In this document: positions 46,310-55,512 of the stretch, in pieces | How the letters are laid out: every line of letters starts with the position of its first letter | Numbering within the stretch: position 1 is the stretch's first letter | From: Microseira wollei NIES-4236 | Lineage (GTDB): Bacteria > Cyanobacteriota > Cyanobacteriia > Cyanobacteriales > Aerosakkonemataceae | NCBI RefSeq assembly: GCF_020521235.1 | Contig: NZ_BLAY01000012.1 | Span: forward strand, 18,647 to 82,646 | DNA length: 64,000 nt | Direction of reading: 5' to 3' | Program-made: the position numbers and the translations under genes | Notes under the pieces: generated by a model | The model's input: only the letters and a program-made list of their open reading frames with translations | What the model was told of the DNA's origin: nothing | The model's database searches: none

Positions 46310-46329
46310 TTTACAGCAAAGAAATCTCT

Positions 46330-47178
46330 TCAGGAATGTAGTTTAACCCCGCTTACCGACTCCGGCTTTTCTTTGGCGGCGATACACCGGCGTGCGGCTT
46401 CTACAAATTGGCTGACGCGAATTGGATCTATTGGTTGATCTCGCTTTCCGTGGCGTTTTAGCGAACTGGAAACAATAGCGCCATCTGCTGCTTGCATTAG
46501 GGTAGCAATATTTTCCCAGCTAGCGCCGCTGCCGATAAATACTGGCACACCGTTTGCTGCTGCACTTGCGAGTTCGAGATCTTCCAAACTGGGCGGGCTG
46601 CCCGTTGCCCAGCCGGATAAAATAATCCCATCGGCTAAACCCCGCTCGATCGTATCAGTGACTGCTACTGTCAGATTGGGGGCGCTCAAGGGTCTAGCGT
46701 GTTTTACCAGCACATCTGCCAGTATTTTGACATCGCTGCCCAATTCGCGGCGATACCGCAGCAGTTTATCCGCTTCGCCTTCAATTAACCCTTGATCCGT
46801 TGCCATGACGCCCGTCAGGACATTAACGCGGATAAATTGGGCATCGACGCAGCTGGCGATCGCCATCGCGCTGCGTGCGTCGTTTCGCAGTACGTTGACC
46901 CCCAATGGCAGGGTTACCAAATTCGCGATCCGCTGGACGATCAGCGTCATGGCGCTGACGACTGCTGGGTCTACCTGACTTTTCGCAAACGGCGCGTCGA
47001 AAAAATTTTCTACCATAATGCCGTCTACGCCGCCAGATGCCAAGGCCGTCGCCTCCTGTTCCGCGCGCGCGATCGCTGCTTTGAGACTACCTCCCCAACG
47101 GCACGACGTGGGTAGCGGCAATAAATGTACGACACCAATAATCGGGTTCGGTGTTTTGAATATCTGGTTCAAATCCAC
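46330..47178 (-). CDS. btpA: Photosystem I biogenesis protein BtpA
   Basis: A 282-residue BtpA-family protein with a TIM-barrel character: IIGVVHLLPLP at the start, GGVDGIMVENFFDAPF, ADVLVKHARPL and SGWATGSPP. In Synechocystis BtpA is a thylakoid-associated factor needed for stable photosystem I reaction-centre proteins. It has no membrane helix. It is convergent with the TnpB gene (20-bp gap). Confidence 0.92.
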   Translation of the reverse strand: MDLNQIFKTPNPIIGVVHLLPLPTSCRWGGSLKAAIARAEQEATALASGGVDGIMVENFFDAPFAKSQVDPAVVSAMTLIVQRIANLVTLPLGVNVLRNDARSAMAIASCVDAQFIRVNVLTGVMATDQGLIEGEADKLLRYRRELGSDVKILADVLVKHARPLSAPNLTVAVTDTIERGLADGIILSGWATGSPPSLEDLELASAAANGVPVFIGSGASWENIATLMQAADGAIVSSSLKRHGKRDQPIDPIRVSQFVEAARRCIAAKEKPESVSGVKLHS

Positions 47179-47581
47179 GGGTTTTCAATTCGGACCCTAT
47201 AACAAAATCAACTATTTAGAATACAGGTCAGGTTGGAGCTATTCACTAAAAACTTCTCCAACTTTATCTGCCAAATTTACTATTATATCATAAATTATCC
47301 AATCGTGCGCGGCTTTATTCCCATATCCGCAGAAATTTTCTTTACCTATCTTAACTGAGAGGGGCAGGGAAAGAAGACGCGGCGACGGAGAGACGCGGGG
47401 ACGGGTCGAGGTTGATTGAAGATTGTCCCGCGTCCCCACGTCCTCGCGTCAGGAGCGTCACCGCGTCAGGAGAGTCACCGCGTCGGGAGCGTCCCCGCCT
47501 CCTCATCTCCCCATCACCAATGACAAAAAAAATTGTTTAGATATGTTTAGATTGTTAATTTTGCGCTACGATTCAGTAATA
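47179..47581. repeat. Spacer with 17-bp tandem repeats
   Basis: Three 17-bp copies at 47445-47461, 47462-47478 and 47479-47495 (CGCGTCAGGAGCGTCAC type). The preceding 80 bp contain related GACGCGGGGACG pieces, so this is a GC-rich microsatellite. No gene is seen between btpA and the small open frame upstream of rimO. Confidence 0.7.
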
Positions 47582-47743
47582 ATGACATCGGTGCAATTTA
47601 GAGAGGGCGCGTTGCCGCAAGCAACTAGCTTTTCAGTTGCCGATCCCGAACCGCAGGCTCTGCGAAGTGGTTGGCAAAAGCTGTATTCAGGCGCTGGTGT
47701 CATGTATCCCACACGACCTGACTGCCTAGTTTTGATTTGCTAA
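47582..47743 (+). CDS. Small open frame coupled to rimO, unknown
   Basis: A 53-residue peptide ([20 protein letters not shown] in part, ending [11 protein letters not shown]) whose TAA shares a base with the rimO ATG in a TAATG junction, the same arrangement as plsX-fabH here. An ATG 13 codons upstream (47543) is an alternative start. I do not recognise the peptide and there is no strong ribosome-binding site, so it may be a leader peptide or chance. Confidence 0.4.
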   Translation: MTSVQFREGALPQATSFSVADPEPQALRSGWQKLYSGAGVMYPTRPDCLVLIC

Positions 47744-49071
47744 TGCCCGATACCAAAACCTCGAAGCCAACAATTGCTATATCCCATTTAGGTTGCGAAA
47801 AGAACCGCATCGATACCGAACATATGCTGGGTCTGCTTGTTGAAGCAGGATACCAGGTAGATTCTAATGAAGAATTAGCCGACTACGTTATTGTAAACAC
47901 TTGCAGCTTTATCCAGGCGGCGCGGGAAGAATCCGTCCGAACACTGGTAGAACTGGCAGAAGCCAACAAAAAGATCGTGATCGCAGGCTGCATGGCACAA
48001 CACTTCCAAGCGCAACTGCTGGAAGAAATACCCGAAGCGGTTGCGGTGGTTGGAAGTGCTGATTATAACAAAATCGTAGAAGTAATTCAACGAGCCGAAA
48101 CGGGAGAACGAGTCCAAGAAGTTTCTGCGGAACCTAGGTATATAGCGGATGAAACCACGCCGCGCTATCGTACTACCCCGGAGGCAGTCGCTTACCTGCG
48201 AATTGCCGAAGGGTGCGATTACCGCTGCGCGTTCTGTATTATTCCGCATTTACGGGGGAATCAGCGCTCGCGCTCAATCGAATCCATCGTCGCAGAAGCG
48301 GAGCAACTAGCATCCGAAGGCGTTAAAGAAATTATCTTAATTTCTCAAATTACGACTAACTACGGCTTGGACTTGTACGGAAAACCGCAACTAGCCGAAC
48401 TGTTGCGCGCCTTGGGTAAAGTCGATATACCTTGGATACGGATGCACTACGCCTATCCAACTGGCCTCACACCCGACGTAATCCGGGCAATTCAGGAAGT
48501 ACCTAACGTTTTACCTTACCTGGATTTACCCTTGCAGCACGCCCATCCAGAAATATTGCGTGGGATGAATCGTCCCTGGCAAGGGCAAGTAAATGATAGA
48601 ATTATAGAAAGGATAAAAACAGCGCTACCACAGGCGACTCTGCGAACAACATTTATCGTCGGGTTTCCAGGGGAGACGGACGAACACTTTGAACACCTGG
48701 TAGAGTTTGTCGAGCGCCACGAGTTCGACCATGTAGGTGTTTTCACCTTCTCCCCGGAAGAAGGAACCCCAGCCTATAATTTGCCGAATCAATTATCCCA
48801 ATCAGTAATGGATGAGCGTCGGGATAGACTGATGCGCGTTCAGCAGCCCATTTCATTAAAGAAAAATCAAGCCGAAGTGGGCAAGTACGTGGATGTTCTG
48901 ATCGAACAGGAAAATCCAGAAACTGGGGAATTAATCGGTCGAAGCGCCCGATTTTCTCCAGAAGTGGATGGCCTTGTTTACGTTCGGGGTGACGCCCGTT
49001 TGGGGTCAATGGCGCGAGTGGAAATCACAGACGCCGATTTTTACGACCTCTACGGAACAGTCATGGGTTAG
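47743..49071 (+). CDS. rimO: Ribosomal protein uS12 methylthiotransferase
   Basis: A 442-residue radical-SAM enzyme. The N-terminal MTTase domain has the three cluster cysteines ([22 protein letters not shown]), the radical-SAM motif is CDYRCAFC (near residue 158), and a C-terminal TRAM domain is present ([10 protein letters not shown]). RimO adds a methylthio group to an aspartate of ribosomal protein S12. I chose ATG 47743 rather than the TTG two codons upstream; it overlaps the stop of the small frame before it. Confidence 0.95.
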   Translation: MPDTKTSKPTIAISHLGCEKNRIDTEHMLGLLVEAGYQVDSNEELADYVIVNTCSFIQAAREESVRTLVELAEANKKIVIAGCMAQHFQAQLLEEIPEAVAVVGSADYNKIVEVIQRAETGERVQEVSAEPRYIADETTPRYRTTPEAVAYLRIAEGCDYRCAFCIIPHLRGNQRSRSIESIVAEAEQLASEGVKEIILISQITTNYGLDLYGKPQLAELLRALGKVDIPWIRMHYAYPTGLTPDVIRAIQEVPNVLPYLDLPLQHAHPEILRGMNRPWQGQVNDRIIERIKTALPQATLRTTFIVGFPGETDEHFEHLVEFVERHEFDHVGVFTFSPEEGTPAYNLPNQLSQSVMDERRDRLMRVQQPISLKKNQAEVGKYVDVLIEQENPETGELIGRSARFSPEVDGLVYVRGDARLGSMARVEITDADFYDLYGTVMG

Positions 49072-49253
49072 CGGTGATTGGTAATGGGTAATCGGTGATG
49101 GGCGATCGCTTAATCGCCGATTGCTGTTCGCCCATCGCTAGATCGCAACTGACTGGGGCAGGTTTAGATAAATTGTCGATTATTGCATAAATAATTGGTA
49201 AAACCCGCCCCTACACAACTGACAACTTACAACTAACAACTAAAAAGGATTCA
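49072..49253. other. Spacer between rimO and the helicase gene
   Basis: GGTAATGGGTAATCGGTGATGGG heptamer-like repeats start right after rimO (a run kept short here). A GGTAAAACCCGCCCCTAC copy of the dispersed family lies near 49197, then an ACAACTTACAACTAACAACT microsatellite leads to a ribosome-binding AAGGA 6 nt before the helicase ATG. Confidence 0.5.
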
Positions 49254-50657
49254 ATGACTCTAACCTTCAAGAACTTAGGGATCTCGGAAGCACGTGCTGA
49301 GCATCTCGAAAAAAATGGACTGACAACGCCCACACAAATCCAAGCGCAAGCAATCCCTCAATTGCTGGCAGGTCGGGATGTGGTCGGTCAGTCGCAAACA
49401 GGAACAGGGAAAACGGCAGCGTTTTCGTTGCCGATTTTGGAACGGATTGATGTAAATCGGACTGAAGTCCAAGCCTTGATTCTAACACCAACCCGCGAAT
49501 TAGCGGTGCAAGTTTGTCAGGCGATTCGCGATTTTAATATCGATCGTAACTTGTGGATTCTGCCAGTATACGGCGGTCAAGCAATCGAGCGCCAAACCCG
49601 TCGCCTCAAACAAGGCGTTCACATCGTTGTGGGAACGCCGGGACGAATCATCGACCTGATGGAACGGGGAGAGCTTAAACTAAACGCGGTAAGCTGGTTG
49701 GTATTAGATGAAGCCGATGAAATGCTGAGCATGGGCTTTATCGACGATGTGGAAAAAATCCTCAAGCAAGTTCCCACCGAACGGCAAACCGCGTTTTTCT
49801 CGGCGACAATGCCGCCAGTGATTCGGGAATTAGTGGCGAAATTCTTGCGCTCGCCGATTACAGTTTCGGTAGAACAGCCGAAAGCTGCACCCAAACAAAT
49901 CAATCAGGTGGCTTACACAATTCCCCGTGGCTGGACGAAAGCCCGTGCCTTGCAGCCTATTTTAGAACTGGAAGACCCAGAATCGGCGATTATTTTCGTC
50001 CGCACGCGCCGCGCCGCCGCCGAACTGACCAACCAATTGCAAGCAGCTGGCTGGGGTGTAGATGAATACCACGGCGACCTCAACCAACAAGCGCGGGAAC
50101 GTTTGTTAATGCGGTTCCGCAACAAGCAAGTACGGATGATAGTTGCTACCGATATCGCCGCGCGGGGGTTGGATGTGGATCATCTCAGCCACGTGATAAA
50201 CTACGACTTACCCGATAGCGTAGAAAACTACGTCCACCGCATCGGACGGACAGGACGCGCCGGACGCACAGGAACGGCAATTTCGATCATTGAACCATTC
50301 GATCGGCGCAAGTTGCGGTTAATTGAACGCCACGTGCGGCAAAACTTGATCGTGCGGTCGATACCGACACGATCGCAAATTGAAGCGCGCCAATTAGAGA
50401 AACTGCAACAACAAGTGCGGGAAGCTTTAGTTGGGGAACGCATGGCATCTTTCCTACCGCTAGTGGCTCAATTAGCAGAGGAGTATGAGGTACATGCGAT
50501 CGCAGCTGCTGCATTGCAAATGGCTTACGATCAAACCCGTCCCGCCTGGATGCGGTCAGAAGACTACATGCCAGAAGAAGAAGTGGCGAATTCCAAGCCC
50601 AAACCGATTATCAAACGTGCGCGTACTTCTCCACCCAAAGTTGAACTTGGCAAGTAA
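49254..50657 (+). CDS. DEAD-box ATP-dependent RNA helicase
   Basis: A 467-residue helicase. All motifs are present: Q motif (TPTQIQAQAIP), I (SQTGTGKT), Ia (PTRELA), II (DEAD in LDEADEML), III (SAT), IV-V (ATDIAARGLDVD) and VI (HRIGRTGRAGR). It unwinds RNA duplexes using ATP. It is of the CsdA/CrhR-like group with a shortened C-terminal region that ends in basic residues (KPKPIIKRARTSPPK). It may be cold-induced by analogy with CrhR, but no sequence evidence for that was found. Confidence 0.94.
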   Translation: MTLTFKNLGISEARAEHLEKNGLTTPTQIQAQAIPQLLAGRDVVGQSQTGTGKTAAFSLPILERIDVNRTEVQALILTPTRELAVQVCQAIRDFNIDRNLWILPVYGGQAIERQTRRLKQGVHIVVGTPGRIIDLMERGELKLNAVSWLVLDEADEMLSMGFIDDVEKILKQVPTERQTAFFSATMPPVIRELVAKFLRSPITVSVEQPKAAPKQINQVAYTIPRGWTKARALQPILELEDPESAIIFVRTRRAAAELTNQLQAAGWGVDEYHGDLNQQARERLLMRFRNKQVRMIVATDIAARGLDVDHLSHVINYDLPDSVENYVHRIGRTGRAGRTGTAISIIEPFDRRKLRLIERHVRQNLIVRSIPTRSQIEARQLEKLQQQVREALVGERMASFLPLVAQLAEEYEVHAIAAAALQMAYDQTRPAWMRSEDYMPEEEVANSKPKPIIKRARTSPPKVELGK

Positions 50658-50696
50658 GAAAATTTGCCAATTGTTGTGAGAAATAAATAGAAAGAT

Positions 50697-50730
50697 GGGG
50701 AGATAAAAAAAGGTTATCTCCCCTTTTTTT
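50697..50730 (+). terminator. Rho-independent terminator of the helicase gene
   Basis: GGGGAGATAA, a 7-nt A/G-rich loop, TTATCTCCCC, then seven T. The stem is 10 bp and perfect, 40 bp after the stop. Confidence 0.93.
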
Positions 50731-50770
50731 ATTAGAGCTGTTGCCAAAAATATTTGGGGCGGGCAATACG

Positions 50771-50810
50771 TCCCACCCCACAAGATTTTTTGGGGTTTTG
50801 TGGGGTGGGC
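50771..50810. repeat. CCCACCCCACAA / TTGTGGGGTGGG hairpin
   Basis: A 12-bp perfect inverted repeat with a 14-nt T-rich interior, followed by a truncated GAAACCCGG motif. It is a dispersed cyanobacterial-type hairpin of unknown role. Confidence 0.7.
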
Positions 50811-50863
50811 GACACGAGCAGCCTTCATAGAAACCCGGTTATTGTATCAAGTGGGATTCGTTT

Positions 50864-51100
50864 AGCCTAAAGATTCAGCAAGGAATTCAACAAGGTAGAC
50901 AAGAAAACAGACAAGAAGGACAGCGCTCGATAATAGAAAACTTCCTGGGAGTGCGCTTTGGTGAATTAGACGCAATTTTAACGGCTTTTTTAGAGCCAAT
51001 ATCCGCTTTACCTTCTGCCGAATTTACACTGTTGTTGCAACAGTTACCTCAATTATCTGATGAAGAACTGTTAGTTAGATTATCCAATACTACTCGCTAA
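50864..51100 (+). pseudogene. C-terminal fragment of a DUF4351/Rpn-family protein
   Basis: A plus-strand frame with no start codon reads IQQGIQQGRQENRQEGQRS, then IIENFLGVRFGELDAILTAF and ends LSDEELLVRLSNTTR with a TAA at 51098-51100. Gln/Gly-rich linkers followed by this pattern are typical of the DUF4351 C-terminus of cyanobacterial Rpn-like transposase/nuclease proteins. The N-terminal part is absent. Confidence 0.65.
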
Positions 51101-51129
51101 TAAATCTAAAACTTAGTGGCGATATGGTG

Positions 51130-51726
51130 TTATCCTGGGATTGTAACGCGGTTTATACAGAAACCCGGTTTCTCTAAGACTTCTATGGATATGCCATCCG
51201 GGTGGATAATGGCGCTGTCAAAGGGGGTTTTTTCCAATAGCTTGCCCCCCGCTTCGAGGAATTTTGTTTTGAGGTTTTCTAGAAGATAAACTGGATCGAC
51301 GCCGATGTTGAGAACGTCTCTTACCCACATCTCGGAACTGCCAAAAAAGCCGATGCGGGCGGGGTTGTATTCGGTGGCGATCGCTTTTTCCAATTCTGCT
51401 GCTGAAAGCAGTCCCAATTCGACAAATGTTTCTAATTCTTGGCGCGAGATATTCCATTCTTGATCTCTCCCGCGCAAGATTCCTCGTTCAACTAAAGCAA
51501 CTCGCCAACCTCGTTTCGCTAATGCTGCGCCGATTAATATTCCTAAAGTGCCGCCGCAGATGACAACATCAAAATCTACTTCTCCCAAGGGTGTGGGATT
51601 TTTTTTGACTACGTTGGGGATGGGTGCGGTGTTTTCTTTGAGGGTTTTCCACAAAGTATCGACGCGGCGCAGTTGTGCTAAGACATTGCCGGGGAGTTGG
51701 GAAAGAATTTGTTCGGTGAGAGTCAT
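51130..51726 (-). pseudogene. CruP-like FAD oxidoreductase, truncated to its N-terminal third
   Basis: 198 residues. The Rossmann start (FDVVICGGTLGILIGAALA) and the stretches LVERGILRGRDQEWNISRQE and EYNPARIGFFG match the lycopene-cyclase paralogue CruP, which is over 500 residues long. After HPDGISIEVL the frame enters a GAAACCCGGTTTC repeat (about 51148-51165) and stops after 14 foreign codons (EKPGFCINRVTIPG). The rest is missing from the window. The N-terminal portion is free of stops, so truncation may be recent. Confidence 0.8.
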
Positions 51727-51851
51727 GATGGGAGTGGGTTAGACAGGAATTACTAATTGTTATGGTAGTGCGATCGCAGGCAGCAGAGGATAGAATCTAG
51801 TCAGAGCGCAACCTAGCAGACTGCTGGAAACCGTTAAATGCTAAAAACTAA

Positions 51852-52094
51852 CTCAAAATCGAATACCCAGAGACATTTCCCGATGCTTTGCAACAGACAA
51901 GAGAACAATTTGAGCAAGAAGCTAAATGGGCGATGGCGGTCAAATTGTTTGAAATGAAACGCTTATCTTCGGGTATGGCTGCTGCATTGGTAGGGACAGA
52001 TCGAGTAACTTTCTTGTTGAATTTACATCGTTATGGAGTTGCGATGATCGATTTAACAGAAGATGAACTTTTATCCGATTTAGAGAATGCCTGA
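51852..52094 (+). pseudogene. UPF0175-type antitoxin, start codon unclear
   Basis: The frame reads IEYPETFPDALQQTREQF, then EAKWAMAVKLFEMKRLSSG and LLNLHRYGVAMIDLT, the UPF0175 antitoxin family. Homologues start a few residues before YPE with an ATG; here an in-frame TAA (51849-51851) comes first and no ATG or GTG follows. The only start is a TTG at 51888, inside the domain. It may be expressed from that TTG or be dead. The stop overlaps the next ATG by 8 bp, as in intact pairs. Confidence 0.65.
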
Positions 52095-52362
52095 AACTAA
52101 CAGAATTGTGAGCAACTGTGACAGTGGGATCGCTTTTGCACTTCGGGATTGGGGGAGTGTGGATGAGTGCGATCGCTTGTTGTTGTACCGAATGAGCCGA
52201 ACGAGTGAACTCGCGGCTACACAAACGAAGCCTGCCTTCGCAGGCTTTGCGGTTGTCTGCGTGTTATTACGGGTGCGATCGCGGTTTTATCTCGATTCGA
52301 CAATACTGAATAGCCTGAAGATACGGAGATTTACGGTTTCGGATGACTACTTAGTTGGGTAA
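52087..52362 (+). pseudogene. Remnant of a DUF3368-type toxin disrupted by repeat DNA
   Basis: Starts MPETNRIVSN, like DUF3368 PIN-fold partners of UPF0175 genes, and overlaps the antitoxin stop by 8 bp. After about ten codons it enters a GGCTACACAAACGAAGCCTGC REP-like repeat (52166-52246, quoted in part) and other DNA. The remaining codons have no PIN-domain pattern. The toxin is therefore almost certainly lost. Confidence 0.5.
52166..52250. repeat. REP-like repeat copy
   Basis: Contains AGCCGAACGAGTGAACTCGC, the GGCTACACAAAC core and AAGCCTGCCTTCGCAGGCTT, i.e. two hairpins joined by the core. The same arrangement is found at 54726-54775 and, inverted, at 55350-55404. Confidence 0.8.
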
Positions 52363-52393
52363 AAATTGGGTTAGCGAAAATGCGGAGACGGAA

Positions 52394-54394
52394 ATGAAGG
52401 CGCGATCGCTACTTAGTTTCATGGTGAGCCTGAGTGCTTTAGTTACTGGGTTATCCACTAGACCGCAATCTGCAACTGCGGCTCCAGCACCCATCTTTAG
52501 ACCAATTATTAGGGATATTCAAAATCAACTTCCTAGAAATTTGGTGTTTCGTTTGCCAAGTAATCTGCCTACATCATTACATAGGTCTAATAGGTTGGCA
52601 GGTGTAGAACCCGAATTTAGAGCAGATCGTGAAAGCTTTTCCCTGACAATTAAATATGTTGGATGTGAGCGGGATTTTCAACCTGGTGGTAGAGGATATG
52701 CAATAAACTGCGTACCACTTTCAATCTATTCAAGTACCCTTTCATCACAAGGCTATCAGGAGTTTAATCAACGGTTTAGACAATATGCTACATCTGTCAA
52801 TTTACAAAGAAATGTGCAAGCTTACCATTCTACATTGGGAGATGGCTGGTATACAATACAGTGGGTTCAAGACAGAACATTTTTTATGATTTCATCTCCC
52901 TCTTGGATCTGATCTCCAAATGAGTTGATTCAAGTTGCTCGTTCAATGGCAAATGAGTCTCCAATTTATGATATTGCTACTGCCACTTCTCGGAATACCA
53001 TAGCGCGATCGCCTAATTCTGGACAACAGACGGCGACGCGGCGACCAAGTTCATCTGGGAGCTATTCAACATGCCAGTCTAGCAGTAATAGAGATATAAG
53101 TCGGTATTGTTTCAGGCTAGGGGACTCTGGGACTCTAATTGAGAATTTGGTTGAAGACTTACGAGTGGCTGGCTATTACGAAGGTAGAACTACCAATCGT
53201 TTTGACTCAAAAGTAGAGCAAGCTGTAAAAAGGTTTCAACAGGATTATCGTTATATTGAAGCGATGTCAGTGCTGGCAGTAGATGGTATCGTTGGCCCAG
53301 ATACTTTACTGCGTCTTTGTCAAGCTACAAGGCGCGGCTGCGGGCCGAATGCTGGCTTAGAATGCTACCAGGGTTCACCAATAGGCGTGATAGGATGTTT
53401 GGAAAGGTATAACCAGTATGTAGCGACGGAGCGATCGCCTTCTCGAAATGAACAGAGTACGGCAGAAAGATCGCCTAATTCTGGACAACAGACGGCGGCG
53501 GGGCGATCGCTTCTGGTAGCTGCTAATGCACAATCAATTCGTGGGGTTACTGTTCCACCCGCTGAAAAAAGTCCTAGTCGGCTAGCAGATGGCTATGGCT
53601 TCTTTCTTGATAAACCCAATGCTATAACACTAGATGATGGAACATTAGTATACAGCTTTGATGTGTATAACTTGGGTTATGCTGATGGTGTAATTGAGGT
53701 ATATGATTCACGCAATAAATTGATTGAAGTTAGAGGAATTGAAGGATTTAGAAATCCTGCTACTAACTTATACGCTTTCCCAGTAGAAGGAGTGAACAGG
53801 CTTTTCAGACTAGCTACTGAAGGATATGGTATTTTGGATTTGAGAAATGCATTCGGTAGAGCGAAAAAGACTGAAATTAGAAACATAGCTATTCCACGTG
53901 GAGGACGCTTGATTTTCACTAAAAATAGCGAAGGATCCATGAGATATAACCAAGCAACTTTCGTAATGGCAGTTTTAGCTGATTCAGTATTATCGAAATT
54001 TCCTAGCGGTGATAATGCTACTCTTAAAACAAATATTCTGTCATCTCTTTTTATCGAACTTCAAAAAGAACGAGTTGGTAGCTTGCTCCGAGATGGGATG
54101 TTGCTAACAGCGCAGGATAGCCGAAGAGCTTTTGCCAACCAAAGTTGGATTGAGGAGCAGAACTTATCCAAGCTAATGGAAATAGGATCTAAGGTTCTTG
54201 CACAAGAGTTGTTGAAATATGGAGTGTAACGCACGGTAGTTGAGCAGTTAGTTTTAGGAAAAAAATTAAGTTTTTGGGTGACAGCCGCAGAAACTATTGT
54301 ACAAGGTAGCAATGCCTTTTTACAATGGCTTGATTTGGATCGTTCTAGAAAATGGGAACAAGAAGACGGGCAACCTTTTGGTATCTCTAATTGA
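52394..54394 (+). pseudogene. Exported peptidoglycan-binding-domain protein interrupted by two in-frame stops
   Basis: One frame of 667 codons broken only by TGA at 52910-52912 and TAA at 54227-54229, with no frameshift. The ATG at 52394 has GGAG upstream. Part 1 (172 residues) is a signal peptide plus an unknown domain (FRADRESFSLTIKYVGCERD in part) that ends GWYTIQWVQDRTFFMISSPSWI and seems to continue after the TGA as SPNELIQVARSMANESP. Part 2 (to residue ~611) has a peptidoglycan-binding domain (YCFRLGDSG, FQQDYR, LAVDGIVGPDTL), then SPNSGQQTA repeats and an unknown domain. Part 3 is 54 codons (RTVVEQLVLGKKLSFWVTAA, start). It could be three coding fragments; a decayed single gene fits best. 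Confidence 0.7.
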
Positions 54395-54857
54395 AGCTGA
54401 TTATGACTGAGGCAGCCTTAAGTAGCTTTAAGAAAAATAAGTAGGTTGGGTTAAGGTGAATAAAGCCAACGCTAATTCCTACTAGGTTGGGTTATTGCAA
54501 CAGCGAAACCCAACCCACAGTTGTTTTTAATTATAAATATGCGATCGCTCTTTGTTGTGCCGAATGAGCGCCTTCCGCCTGAAGGCGCGGCTACACAAAC
54601 AGAGCAACGCCTTCGCGGGCTGGGTGTTTAGATCAGTAAGATTGCGGGTGCTATCGCGAGCAAAACTTTCGCAAAATACAATAAAGGGCTTTCCGCTTTG
54701 GGTTTTCTCACCAACGCAAAATAGCCCGAACGAGTAAACTCGCGGCTACACAAACAAAGCCTGCCTTCGCAGGCTAAAACACTCACAGCCCGCGAAGGCG
54801 GGCTTAGTTTGTGTAGCCCCACCCTTCAGGGTGAGGGTATTTTAACAAGAGGACAAA
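54395..54857. repeat. Repeat-filled spacer upstream of the IS200-like transposase gene
   Basis: From left: inverted AGGTTGGGTT / AACCCAACC repeats (about 54442-54520); a REP-like copy with GCGCCTTCCGCCTGAAGGCGCGGCTACACAAAC (about 54566-54626, given in outline); another with GAACGAGTAAACTCGCGGCTACACAAAC and AGCCTGCCTTCGCAGGCT (54726-54775); an AGCCCGCGAAGGCGGGCT hairpin followed by AGTTTGTGTAGCC (54787-54820); and a CACCCTTCAGGGTG hairpin just before the gene. Confidence 0.8.
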
Positions 54858-55265
54858 ATGCACAGAAATTTTACACAATTGTACCTGCATTTTGTCTGGG
54901 GAACTTGGGATAGATTGCCCCTAGTCACGCCAGACATTCAAGAAGTCATTTATGCCGCAATTATTAGTCAATGCCGTCAATTAGGATGCACGGTAATTGC
55001 CATTGGCGGCGTCGCAGATCACGTTCACTTACTCACCGATTTTCCGCCCACCTTAACCGTATCTGAACTAATCGGCAAAGCCAAAGGCAGTTCATCTCAC
55101 CTAATTACCCATGAAATTAAACCCGGACAATTTTTCAAATGGCAAGGTGGTTACGGTGCATTTACAGTCAGTCACCGGAATATCGATCAGATAGCTAATT
55201 ATATCCGAAACCAAGCAACTCATCATCAACAAAAATCCCTCATCTCCGACTGGGAAATCAGCTGA
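54858..55265 (+). CDS. IS200/REP-associated (RAYT-like) Y1 transposase
   Basis: A 135-residue TnpA of the HUH Y1 family. The start LYLHFVWGTWDRLPLV, the HUH-type motif VADHVHLLTDFPP (His-x-His), the KAKGSSSHL helix and ANYIRNQATHH with the presumed catalytic Tyr are all present. The family cuts and joins single-stranded DNA at hairpin ends. It is bounded on both sides by dense REP-like hairpins that share the GGCTACACAAAC core, the arrangement expected for REP-associated tyrosine transposases. The frame is intact. No tnpB is adjacent. Confidence 0.88.
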   Translation: MHRNFTQLYLHFVWGTWDRLPLVTPDIQEVIYAAIISQCRQLGCTVIAIGGVADHVHLLTDFPPTLTVSELIGKAKGSSSHLITHEIKPGQFFKWQGGYGAFTVSHRNIDQIANYIRNQATHHQQKSLISDWEIS

Positions 55266-55289
55266 TTGATGGTTAACGCCGCCACCCCG

Positions 55290-55376
55290 CAGCCTAACGC
55301 CTAAAGGCGCGGCTACACAAACAAAGTCCGCCTACGCGGACTTTTCTTAGCCTGCGAAGGCAGGCTTCGTTTGTGT
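55290..55376. repeat. REP-like hairpins downstream of the transposase gene
   Basis: CGCCTAAAGGCGCGGCTACACAAAC-type copy (about 55300-55322, outline), a GTCCGCCTACGCGGAC hairpin (55326-55341), and the inverted AGCCTGCGAAGGCAGGCTTCG with TTTGTGTAGCC (55349-55380). These mirror the copies on the left side of the gene. Confidence 0.8.
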
Positions 55377-55512
55377 AGCCGCGAGTTCACTCGTTCGGCT
55401 GATTTTGTATAGCCGCGAGTTGACTCGTTCGGCTGATTTTGTCTAGCCGCGAGTTGACTCGTTCGGCTTAGTTTGTGTAGTCGCGAGTTCACTCGTTCGG
55501 CTATATTTAGTT
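55377..55512. repeat. Four tandem 34-bp hairpin units
   Basis: Unit starts at 55377, 55411, 55445 and 55479. Each has AGCCGCGAGTTGACTCGTTCGGCT or a one- to two-base variant (24 nt, listed as a description of the stem: AGCCG-CGAGT / ACTCG-tt-CGGCT with a 2-nt bulge), then a ~10-nt T-rich linker (GATTTTGTAT). The array begins in the REP-like TGTGTAGCC and stops 20 bp before the DUF3370 start. It may affect that gene's leader RNA. Confidence 0.85.

Noticed and set aside
52910..52912. TGA as a selenocysteine codon
   Set aside because: No SECIS-like hairpin was recognised after it, and the second stop downstream is TAA, so decay or separate frames is simpler.
54552..54822. Short frames in the repeats before the transposase gene
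   Set aside because: They are translations of REP-like hairpins in different phases.
55377..55512. 34-bp hairpin units as a short CRISPR array
   Set aside because: The linkers between stems are nearly the same in each unit and too short to be spacers; no cas genes are in the window.
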